Assembly: GCA_029859085.1 (NCBI GenBank)
Contig: JAOUDU010000159.1
Span: 1-6,488 of the forward strand
Reading direction: 5' to 3'
Source: Gammaproteobacteria bacterium
GTDB lineage: Bacteria > Pseudomonadota > Gammaproteobacteria > Pseudomonadales > Halieaceae
Length of the DNA stretch: 6,488 nt
Shown piece by piece: positions 1 to 5,650 of this stretch (positions are counted from its first letter, which is position 1; each line of letters opens with the position of its first letter). The translations under genes were made by a program, and so were the position numbers. Under the pieces are notes generated by a model. The model had not been told where the DNA came from. It made no database searches and saw only the letters and a program-made list of their open reading frames with translations.

Positions 1-948
1 GCTGGCAACCTCTTCGTCCACCAGTTCCTGGCCCAGCTGGCTTGAAGCCATCACCGCGATGGCCTGCTTCAGATCCCAGGACTTGCCAGTGTGGAAGTAC
101 GGTGGCGTCAGCGCGATATTGCGCAGGGTGGGCACCTTGAATACATACTCATCGCTGGGCGTGCTGGTGACCTGGAAGCGCCCCTTGTCCGCGGGTGGCA
201 AGAAATCCGCGCCGGGTTTCTCTACCACGCCAAAGGGAGCGTACATTCCACCGCCAATATTGATGCCGTTGTGGCAGGAGGCGCAGCCCTTGTCGATAAA
301 CAGCTTCAGTCCGGCCCTTTGTGCGTTATTCAAGGCGCTCTCGTCACCGCGCAGGTAGTTGTCAAAGGGGGCGTTCGGCGTGATCAGTGTCGCCTCGAAA
401 GCGGCGATGGATGCACCGATATTACCGAGCGTCACCGGTTTGGCCTGGCCGGGAAACGCGGCGGCGAACATGGGCTGGTAACCCGGTATGGCGCCCAGCT
501 GGCCCACCGCATGCTCGGGGCTGATGGCCATTTCAATCGGGTTCTGGATGGGCCCGACCGCCTGCTCCTGCAAGTCAGCGGCCCGGCCATCCCAGAATTG
601 AGCGGTGTTGAACACCGCGTTCAGGACCGTCGGTGCGTTGCGGCCGCCCTTCTGCCAGTGGTGGCCGATGGACGTCGAGAGCATGTCCACTCCCCCGAGG
701 CCGATCTGGTGGCAGGTATTGCAGCTGATATTGTGGCTTTCGGACAAACGGGGGTCGAAATAGAGAGCCTTGCCAAGGGCAACCATGGCCGGTGTCATCA
801 CCAGCCCGTCGCCGCCCACGGGCTTCTCGGGGATCGGTTTGAACAGTGCCTGGGCCTGGCCCATGAGTTCGCTCTGGGCGAGGCTCGCCAGCGGCGCGCA
901 GGCAATGACTGCAAGAAACGGGACAAGGGCTATCTTCGTGATTTTCAT
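1..948 (-). CDS. ccpA: Di-heme cytochrome c peroxidase (CcpA/MacA type), 3' end beyond window
   Basis: Periplasmic enzyme that reduces hydrogen peroxide to water with electrons from small c-type cytochromes or cupredoxins. Read from the ATG at 948, 316 codons stay open to the left edge. Residues 1-25 form a signal peptide (Lys-rich start, hydrophobic core, likely cleavage after ASLA). Two heme motifs are visible: CNTCH (76-80) and CASCH (222-226). By spacing from these, the residues known from Pseudomonas CcpA are all present: His96 (distal ligand of the peroxidatic heme, in GHHW), Trp119 between the hemes (FWDGRA), His286 (PYFH) and Met300 (ligand of the electron-accepting heme). About 30 C-terminal residues should lie outside the window, judging from the family length of roughly 340-350. 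No strong Shine-Dalgarno precedes the ATG, but the next Met (29) would lose the signal peptide. It is divergent from the LuxR-type gene. Family assignment is very secure; the physiological electron donor is not visible. Confidence 0.96.
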   Translation of the reverse strand, partial: MKITKIALVPFLAVIACAPLASLAQSELMGQAQALFKPIPEKPVGGDGLVMTPAMVALGKALYFDPRLSESHNISCNTCHQIGLGGVDMLSTSIGHHWQKGGRNAPTVLNAVFNTAQFWDGRAADLQEQAVGPIQNPIEMAISPEHAVGQLGAIPGYQPMFAAAFPGQAKPVTLGNIGASIAAFEATLITPNAPFDNYLRGDESALNNAQRAGLKLFIDKGCASCHNGINIGGGMYAPFGVVEKPGADFLPPADKGRFQVTSTPSDEYVFKVPTLRNIALTPPYFHTGKSWDLKQAIAVMASSQLGQELVDEEVAS

Positions 949-1116
949 GGCGGGTACCGGCGCATTTGCGTAAGGGGGTGGAATAAGAGCGAACCCACCC
1001 TCCCTGGCAGGCCCACCAGGCAAGTATCGGCTGACAGGGTCATCTGTTACCATTCGTCACATGACCTGTTGACCGAAAAATCCTCCCCTCTTCCACTGAC
1101 TACGTCGGATGACGCA
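949..1116. promoter_or_regulatory. Divergent intergenic region with inverted repeats
   Basis: This gap should hold the promoters of both the peroxidase gene (leftward) and the regulator gene (rightward). I could not place convincing -35/-10 boxes for either. Visible structure includes an interrupted inverted repeat ACAGGGTCAT (1034-1043) and ATGACCTGT (1061-1069), with arms that match except for one extra G and are 17 bp apart. A direct repeat TGACC lies at 1062-1066 and 1070-1074. A second inverted repeat, CCTGG (1003-1007)/CCAGG (1016-1020), and a small CGCA-TT-TGCG palindrome (961-970) lie in the peroxidase leader. No FNR-like TTGAT-N4-ATCAA site was found, although ccp genes are often under FNR control. 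The regulatory role is inferred from position. Confidence 0.4.
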
Positions 1117-1626
1117 TTGAACAGCAGTATCGCCCAAACCACGATCATCGCCTTTTGCAGCATAGTCAGCCTCGTCGTACTGGACCTGGCCTGGGATTAC
1201 GCCAAGGGCGTCCCCTGGCTCCATATCGGGACTGAGCTGGCGATTTTACTGATCGCGGCAATTGCCAGCGGGTTGCTGCTTCGGCTCATGCTCCGGGAGC
1301 GCGCCGCGATCAGACAGCTGAAATCCGACCTGGTTGCCGCCCGGGAGGAATCGCAGCACTGGCGCCGCCAGAGCCACGAACTGGTAGCCGGCCTGGGCGC
1401 GGCCATCAAGGCAAAGTTCCAGGAATGGCGACTCAGTGAGGCCGAAGCCGAGGTGGGACTGTTGCTGCTGAAGGGCCTGAGCCTCAGGGAGATCGCCGAA
1501 TTGAGGGAGACCAGTGAGCGCACCGTGCGCGAGCAGGCCAGGTCTGTTTACAGAAAGGCGGGCATTAACGGCCGGGCATCGCTGTCCGCCTACTTCCTGG
1601 AAGATCTGCTGCTGCCCCAGCCCTGA
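1117..1626 (+). CDS. Membrane-anchored LuxR-type helix-turn-helix regulator
   Basis: Predicted DNA-binding regulator of 169 residues attached to the inner membrane. Two hydrophobic helices (about 8-27 and 39-58) are followed by a charged, probably coiled-coil linker (about 59-98). A C-terminal LuxR/GerE-like domain spans about 104-165: LSEAEAEVGLLLLKG, then LSLREIAELRE, then the recognition helix SERTVREQARSVYRKAG and a closing helix RASLSAYFLEDL. There is no receiver or autoinducer-binding domain, so the signal is unknown. The frame has no ATG before the second membrane helix. TTG at 1117 is chosen because GGA (1107-1109) sits 7 nt upstream and it places the first helix near the N-terminus. 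TTG at 1069 would give 185 residues but lacks a ribosome binding site. The gene is divergent from the peroxidase and 77 bp upstream of the CoA-transferase, so either may be its target. The domain call is firm; the start and targets are uncertain. Confidence 0.85.
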   Translation: MNSSIAQTTIIAFCSIVSLVVLDLAWDYAKGVPWLHIGTELAILLIAAIASGLLLRLMLRERAAIRQLKSDLVAAREESQHWRRQSHELVAGLGAAIKAKFQEWRLSEAEAEVGLLLLKGLSLREIAELRETSERTVREQARSVYRKAGINGRASLSAYFLEDLLLPQP

Positions 1627-1690
1627 GCGGGTGCCGACAGTGTCCGCCAAGGCATAGCGCCACCGCGGCGGGTTATCCAGTCCAGACTAT

Positions 1691-1694
1691 GGAG
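1691..1694 (+). promoter_or_regulatory. Ribosome binding site deciding the CoA-transferase start
   Basis: GGAG lies 9 nt before the ATG at 1704. The in-frame upstream ATG at 1689 has no Shine-Dalgarno and overlaps this GGAG, so translation most likely begins at 1704. Confidence 0.6.
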
Positions 1695-1703
1695 CGGTAT
1701 GCA

Positions 1704-2984
1704 ATGAACAATCCCCGTTACGTCACTGCCGAAGAGGCGGTAAAAGGCATCAAATCCGGAGAGCGGGTATTCCTCCACAGCGCCGCCGCAACCCCGCAAC
1801 TGCTGGTTGACGCCCTCACCGCCAGGGGCAATGAATTGCAGGGTGTGGAACTCGTCAGCATCCATACCGAGGGGTCCGCGCCCTATCTCGACCCCTGCTA
1901 CGAAGGGGTGTTCCACCTCAATACCTTCTTCGTTGGCGCCAACACCCGCGCCGCCGTCGCCAACGGTATGGCCAGCTATGTGCCGGTGTTCCTGAGCGAG
2001 ATTCCGGGCCTGTTCAGGTCCGGTAAAATGCCACTGGACGTGGCCCTGGTGCAGGTCAGCCCGCCGGACAAACACGGTTTCTGCTCGATCGGGGTCTCCG
2101 TGGACATCACCAACGCGGCCATCGAGACCGCCCGGCACGTTATTGCCCAGGTCAACGAGAACATGCCCCGGGTTCATGGCAACGGCATCATCCATGTATC
2201 GGCCGTCGACGCGCTGGTGCGGTGTGACAGCCCCATTTTCGAGATGAAACCACCGCCACCGTCCCCTATTGATCAAAAAATAGGCGCGTTCATCGCGGAG
2301 CTGGTGGAGGACGGCGCGACCCTGCAAACCGGCATAGGTGGTATCCCCGATGCCGCCCTGCGCTCGCTGCGCGGCCACCGGGACCTGGGCATGCACACCG
2401 AGATGTTCTCCGATGGCGTGATCGAGCTGGTCGAGTGCGGCGCCCTCAACGGCAGGAAGAAATTCAAGCAGTGGGGGAAGATCGTCGCCGGCTTCTGTGT
2501 GGGCTCCCGGGCGCTTTACGACTTCGTCGACGATAACCCGATGATAGAAATGCGGGATATCTCCTACGTCAACGACACTTCCGTGATCCGCACCAATCCC
2601 AGGGTAACGGCTATCAACAGCGCGCTGGAGGTGGATATCACCGGCCAGGTCTGCGCCGACTCCCTCGGCAGCAAACAGTATTCGGGCGTGGGCGGCCAGG
2701 TTGATTTCATCCGCGGCGCCGCGCTTTCCCGGGGCGGCAAACCCATCATCGCGCTGAACTCGCTGACCAGTCACGGCCAGTCGAAGATTGTCACCCAGCT
2801 CAAGCCCGGAGCCAGTGTCACCACCAGCAGGGCACATGTACACTATGTGGTCACCGAGTTCGGGGCCGCCTACCTGTACGGCAAGAACCTGCGCCAGCGG
2901 GCATCGGCACTTATCGCGATAGCCCACCCCGACCACAGGGAGCAGCTCGAGCGGGACGCCTTCGCGATATTCCATCGTCACTAG
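1704..2984 (+). CDS. Acetyl-CoA hydrolase/transferase family protein (4-hydroxybutyrate CoA-transferase-like)
   Basis: Cytoplasmic family I CoA-transferase of 426 residues, expected to move CoA between an acyl-CoA and acetate or another short carboxylic acid through a glutamyl-CoA intermediate. The N-terminal half (about 5-180) holds the VPVFLSEIPGLF and VSPPDKHGFCSIG motifs seen in 4-hydroxybutyrate and butyryl CoA-transferases. The C-terminal half holds the CoA-site motif GIGGIPDA (210-217) and the HTEM motif, whose Glu233 corresponds to the catalytic glutamate of Clostridium AbfT. It also holds GGQVDFIRGA (330-339), typical of the family. Length is normal (about 430). An alternative ATG at 1689 would add five residues but lacks a ribosome binding site. 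It follows the regulator gene by 77 bp without a terminator, so co-transcription is possible. Substrate cannot be read from sequence; simple acetyl-CoA hydrolysis is less likely than CoA transfer, given the similarity to AbfT. Confidence 0.93.
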   Translation: MNNPRYVTAEEAVKGIKSGERVFLHSAAATPQLLVDALTARGNELQGVELVSIHTEGSAPYLDPCYEGVFHLNTFFVGANTRAAVANGMASYVPVFLSEIPGLFRSGKMPLDVALVQVSPPDKHGFCSIGVSVDITNAAIETARHVIAQVNENMPRVHGNGIIHVSAVDALVRCDSPIFEMKPPPPSPIDQKIGAFIAELVEDGATLQTGIGGIPDAALRSLRGHRDLGMHTEMFSDGVIELVECGALNGRKKFKQWGKIVAGFCVGSRALYDFVDDNPMIEMRDISYVNDTSVIRTNPRVTAINSALEVDITGQVCADSLGSKQYSGVGGQVDFIRGAALSRGGKPIIALNSLTSHGQSKIVTQLKPGASVTTSRAHVHYVVTEFGAAYLYGKNLRQRASALIAIAHPDHREQLERDAFAIFHRH

Positions 2985-2986
2985 TG

Positions 2987-3003
2987 CGCCGCTGCCAGCG
3001 GCG
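2987..3003 (+). terminator. Hairpin just after the CoA-transferase stop, possible terminator
   Basis: A perfect 7-bp GC-rich stem CGCCGCT/AGCGGCG with a 3-nt loop begins 2 nt after the stop codon. No T-run follows directly; a few Ts and AT-rich DNA come only about 15 nt later. It may protect the mRNA 3' end or act as a weak terminator rather than a canonical one. Confidence 0.4.
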
Positions 3004-3017
3004 GGAACCACTCCCTC

Positions 3018-3085
3018 AATTTGAGTATATTATCTATATATTTCAATATGTTATATATAATTATAAAAGCGATTTATAGAATTTG
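3018..3085. other. AT-rich intergenic block
   Basis: Only 10 of 68 bases are G or C, in strong contrast to the GC-rich genes on both sides. The block is made of TATA/ATAT runs with many -10-like hexamers and short self-complementary stretches such as TTATATATAATTATAA. No ORF of note uses it. It could be a promoter or UP-element region, a site for an AT-binding nucleoid protein, or residue of older foreign DNA. The composition is directly visible; the role is unknown. Confidence 0.6.
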
Positions 3086-3087
3086 CG

Positions 3088-3143
3088 CCGGGCCTCTCCC
3101 GGGTTGTCGCCAGGCGAACGCGCCGCTACCGGGCCCGGCCGGG
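3088..3143 (+). other. GC-rich self-complementary segment upstream of prc
   Basis: Right after the AT-rich block come several adjacent potential hairpins: CCGGG-CCTCT-CCCGG (3088-3102), TCGCC-A-GGCGA (3107-3117) and the palindrome CCGGGCCCGG (3129-3138) followed by another CCGGG. If transcription starts in the AT-rich block, this would be a structured leader or small RNA. If the promoter at 3200-3228 is the only one, it is untranscribed spacer. No known RNA family is recognised. Confidence 0.35.
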
Positions 3144-3199
3144 AGAATTGCCTGCCCACACCGAACTTTCTTTATCTTCAGCAATCTATACACCCGTTG

Positions 3200-3228
3200 T
3201 TTAACCCGGGACGACTCAGGGTTACACT
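3200..3228 (+). promoter_or_regulatory. Putative sigma70 promoter of prc
   Basis: A -35-like TTTAAC (3200-3205) and a -10-like TACACT (3223-3228; four of six consensus bases) are separated by 17 bp. This would give a start near 3235 and a leader of about 27 nt before the TTG start codon. The match is moderate. Confidence 0.4.
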
Positions 3229-3248
3229 TGGCCACTGTTTTTATTATC

Positions 3249-3255
3249 AGGTGAG
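3249..3255 (+). promoter_or_regulatory. Strong ribosome binding site for a TTG start of prc
   Basis: AGGTGAG ends 6 nt before TTG at 3262, an ideal spacing. The in-frame ATG at 3280 is 24 nt away and has no site of its own, so TTG is the better-supported start. Confidence 0.65.
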
Positions 3256-3261
3256 AAACTC

Positions 3262-5379
3262 TTGTATCTGCCGACCAAAATGAAGCCAGCGCTGCTGCTG
3301 GCGCTCCCCGCCCTGCTGCTTTACTGCCTGTCGCTGCCCTCACTGGCGGCGATTGAGCCCAGTGAAGCCGAACGCACGACCATTGTCGAAATGATCGACC
3401 AGCTCGAGCAGCGGCACTATGCCAAGCACCGCTACGACGACGATATGTCCTCCGCCCACCTGGACAGCTATATCGAGAGCCTGGACCGGGGCAAGATGTT
3501 CTTTACCGCCGCCGACCTCGCGGATTTCGACAAGTATCGCAAGGTAATGGACGACGAGCTGCACGAGGGCGACCTCGAGGCCGGCTTCTTCATTTTCAAT
3601 CGGTTCCAGGAGCGCCTGGAAAGTCGCATGCAGAACGTGATCGACACCCTGCCCCAGCAGGTGGCGGCGATGGACTTCAGCGTGGACGAGAGCTACCCGC
3701 TGGATGCGGACGAGTGGGGCTGGGCCAAGACCACGGCGGAACTCGATGACCGCTGGCGCAAGCGCCTGAAGAACGAGGTCCTCAGCCTCAAGCTGGCCAA
3801 GAAGCCGGCCGAGGAGATCGTCCCGACGCTGGAGAAGCGCTACAGCAGCCAGCTCAAGCGCGTTGGCCAGTACAACAACCAGGACGTGTTCCAGATCTAT
3901 GCCAACGCGCTGACTGAACTGTACGACCCGCATACCAACTACCTGTCTCCGCGCCGGTCGGAGAACTTCAATATCAATATGAGCCTGTCGCTGGAGGGTA
4001 TCGGCGCAGTGCTGCAACAGGAGGACGAGTACACCAAGGTCTCCAGCCTGGTGGCCAAGGGCCCCGCTGACAAACAGGGTGAACTCAAGCCGGCCGACCG
4101 CATTATCGGGGTCGGCCAGGGCGAGAGCGGCGCGATCGAGGATGTGATCGGCTGGCGCCTGGACGAGGTGGTGGAACTGATCCGCGGCCCCAAGGATTCC
4201 GTCGTGCGACTGGAAGTCATCCCCGCCAAATCGAAGGCTGGCGACGAGCACAAGACGATCACCATCGTTCGCAACAAGGTGAAACTGGAAGAGCAGTCGG
4301 CCCAGAAGAAAGTGCTGGAAATCCCCGATGGCGACAAGAAGATCAAGGTCGGCGTGATCGACATACCCGCTTTCTACATCGACTTTGACGCCATGCGCCG
4401 GGGTGAGGCGGATTACAAGAGCACGACCCGGGACGTGAAAGTATTGCTGCAGGAGCTGCAGGACGAGGGCGTCGAGGGCATCGTGATCGACCTGCGCAAT
4501 AACGGCGGCGGCTCCCTGCAGGAAGCCAACGAGTTGACCGGCCTCTTTATCGAGTATGGCCCGACGGTCCAGATCCGGCACTCATCGCGCCGGGTGTGGC
4601 GCGACGGCAAGCGCCTGAAAACCGCTTACTACGATGGCCCGATGGTGGTGCTTATTAACCGCCTGAGCGCCTCCGCATCGGAGATTTTCGCGGGGGCAAT
4701 CCAGGATTACCAGCGCGGGCTTATCGTCGGCGACCGTTCCTTCGGCAAGGGTACGGTGCAGACCCTGATACCGCTGACCGAGGGCCAGCTTAAAATCACC
4801 GAGAGCAAGTTCTACCGCATTTCCGGCGACAGCACCCAGCACCGCGGTGTGGAACCCGACGTGGAATTCCCGTCGATCTACGACGACAATGAGATCGGGG
4901 AGAGCTCCCTGCATCACGCCCTGAACTGGGACCAGATCAATCCCGTCAGGCACCAGCGCTATAACGACCTTTCCACGATCGTTCCCCGTGTAACTGCGAT
5001 GTATGTGGAACGCAGTGCCGGCAACCCTGACTTCGTCTACCTCGAGGACCAGGTGAAAATGGCCCGCGAAGCCAACGAAATCAAGGAGCTGCCCCTGAAT
5101 GAGGCGGCCCGTATTGCCCTGCGGGACAGCCAGGAACAAAAAGCCCTGCTGATCGAAAACAAGCGGCGCAAGGCCAAGGGCGAGGAACCCCTGGCGAACC
5201 TGGAAGACGAACCGGTGGACGCCGAGGATCCGGACCTCGTGGTGGAGGAAGACAAAAAGACCGATGAGCCGGACGTGCTGCTCACTGAGGCGGCCAACGT
5301 GCTGGTGGATGTGGTGTTGCTGAAGGACCGCTCATTCGCGCTGCGCGCGCCGGTGGATACGGAGACCCCGGCCAAATAG
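3262..5379 (+). CDS. prc: Carboxy-terminal processing / tail-specific protease Prc (Tsp)
   Basis: Periplasmic serine protease of family S41 (705 residues; E. coli Prc is 682) that degrades or trims proteins from exposed, often nonpolar C-termini. In related bacteria it processes PBP3 and limits murein hydrolases. Residues 1-29 form a signal peptide ending SLPSLA. Next come an N-terminal alpha-helical domain (about 32-235), a PDZ domain (about 240-323), the S41 catalytic core (about 345-540) and a C-terminal DUF3340-type region (about 545-695). Catalytic residues align by spacing with E. coli Prc: Ser471 in SASASEIF, Lys496 in GDRSFGKGTVQ and Gln500. GIVIDLRNNGGG (406-417) is the core strand and turn typical of the family. 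Residues 636-672 are highly acidic and probably flexible. The start is TTG with a strong ribosome binding site; ATG at 3280 would remove six residues and leave the signal peptide intact. It is a single-gene unit closed by a strong terminator. Confidence 0.97.
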   Translation: MYLPTKMKPALLLALPALLLYCLSLPSLAAIEPSEAERTTIVEMIDQLEQRHYAKHRYDDDMSSAHLDSYIESLDRGKMFFTAADLADFDKYRKVMDDELHEGDLEAGFFIFNRFQERLESRMQNVIDTLPQQVAAMDFSVDESYPLDADEWGWAKTTAELDDRWRKRLKNEVLSLKLAKKPAEEIVPTLEKRYSSQLKRVGQYNNQDVFQIYANALTELYDPHTNYLSPRRSENFNINMSLSLEGIGAVLQQEDEYTKVSSLVAKGPADKQGELKPADRIIGVGQGESGAIEDVIGWRLDEVVELIRGPKDSVVRLEVIPAKSKAGDEHKTITIVRNKVKLEEQSAQKKVLEIPDGDKKIKVGVIDIPAFYIDFDAMRRGEADYKSTTRDVKVLLQELQDEGVEGIVIDLRNNGGGSLQEANELTGLFIEYGPTVQIRHSSRRVWRDGKRLKTAYYDGPMVVLINRLSASASEIFAGAIQDYQRGLIVGDRSFGKGTVQTLIPLTEGQLKITESKFYRISGDSTQHRGVEPDVEFPSIYDDNEIGESSLHHALNWDQINPVRHQRYNDLSTIVPRVTAMYVERSAGNPDFVYLEDQVKMAREANEIKELPLNEAARIALRDSQEQKALLIENKRRKAKGEEPLANLEDEPVDAEDPDLVVEEDKKTDEPDVLLTEAANVLVDVVLLKDRSFALRAPVDTETPAK

Positions 5380-5390
5380 GCATCTGGATT

Positions 5391-5420
5391 AAAAAACCCG
5401 GCGCGCGCCGGGTTTTTTTT
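5391..5420. terminator. Bidirectional rho-independent terminator
   Basis: A perfect GC stem CCCGGCGC/GCGCCGGG (5397-5412) is flanked by A6 on the left and T8 on the right. On the plus strand it terminates prc 11 nt after its stop. On the minus strand the A6 becomes a T6 run, so it can also terminate the convergent glpK-small gene transcript. The outer A/T tracts extend the stem. Confidence 0.95.
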
Positions 5421-5450
5421 GTTCATTTACCTGGCCCGTGCCACCGCGGG

Positions 5451-5470
5451 CAGCTGCATCAAAGCAGCTG
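5451..5470. other. Hairpin over the stop codon of the small CxxC gene
   Basis: CAGCTGC (5451-5457) and GCAGCTG (5464-5470) form a perfect 7-bp stem with a 6-nt loop that contains most of the TGA stop (5459-5461, minus strand). There is no T-run, so it is not a terminator by itself. It may simply stabilise the mRNA end, or be chance. Confidence 0.4.
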
Positions 5471-5644
5471 TCGTTTTTCCTTGCCGCAGCGGCTGCAGCG
5501 GTACAGGGTAACCAGCTTGCCCTGCTTCACGTCGAATTGCCTGTCCTTGTCGACGACCCATTTATGGTGGCCGTGACGGCACAGGGTGCTGCCCTTGTGC
5601 TTGTCCTTCAGGGACGGCCTGCGAAAAGGAATGATATCGCCCAT
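5459..5644 (-). CDS. Small conserved-type protein with Cys/His cluster, putative zinc ribbon
   Basis: A 61-residue, basic, soluble protein with no signal peptide or membrane segment. CRHGHHKW (22-29) and YRCSRCGKEK (48-57) place Cys22, His24, His26/27, Cys50 and Cys53 as likely ligands of one zinc ion, with a predicted beta-hairpin between them (QFDVKQGKLVTLYRC). The ATG lies 6 nt after the glpK stop and the GGA within the last glpK codons is about 10 nt upstream, so translation is probably coupled to glpK. It ends before the shared terminator. Similar short hypothetical proteins starting MGDxIPFxRP occur in gammaproteobacteria as far as I recall, but no function is known to me. Nucleic-acid or protein binding is only a guess from the zinc-ribbon pattern. 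Confidence 0.8.
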   Translation of the reverse strand: MGDIIPFRRPSLKDKHKGSTLCRHGHHKWVVDKDRQFDVKQGKLVTLYRCSRCGKEKRQLL

Positions 5645-5650
5645 CGCCTG

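Noticed and set aside
949..1068. FNR/Anr box expected upstream of a ccp gene
   Set aside because: No TTGAT-N4-ATCAA-like sequence was found in the gap.
1061..1072. ATG start for the regulator at 1061
   Set aside because: It is out of frame and reaches a stop after three codons.
91..1116. Long plus-strand open frame continuous with the regulator gene
   Set aside because: Up to 948 it is codon-aligned antisense to the peroxidase gene, which simply avoids TTA, CTA and TCA codons. The translation has no recognisable domain before the regulator's first membrane helix.
1642..1671. CCGCC/GGCGG pairing as a terminator between regulator and CoA-transferase
   Set aside because: Only 5 bp of stem with a long loop and no T-run.
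1590..3011. 473-codon open frame on the minus strand
   Set aside because: Codon-aligned antisense shadow of the CoA-transferase; the open frame follows from high GC and rare TTA/CTA/TCA codons in the real gene.
3021..3343. Short open frames (66-89 codons) in the gap before prc, both strands
   Set aside because: They overlap each other, the promoter or the prc start, lack ribosome binding sites and show no domain-like composition.
3340..4581. 413-codon open frame on the minus strand
   Set aside because: Codon-aligned antisense shadow of prc, whose domains and catalytic residues are unmistakable on the plus strand.
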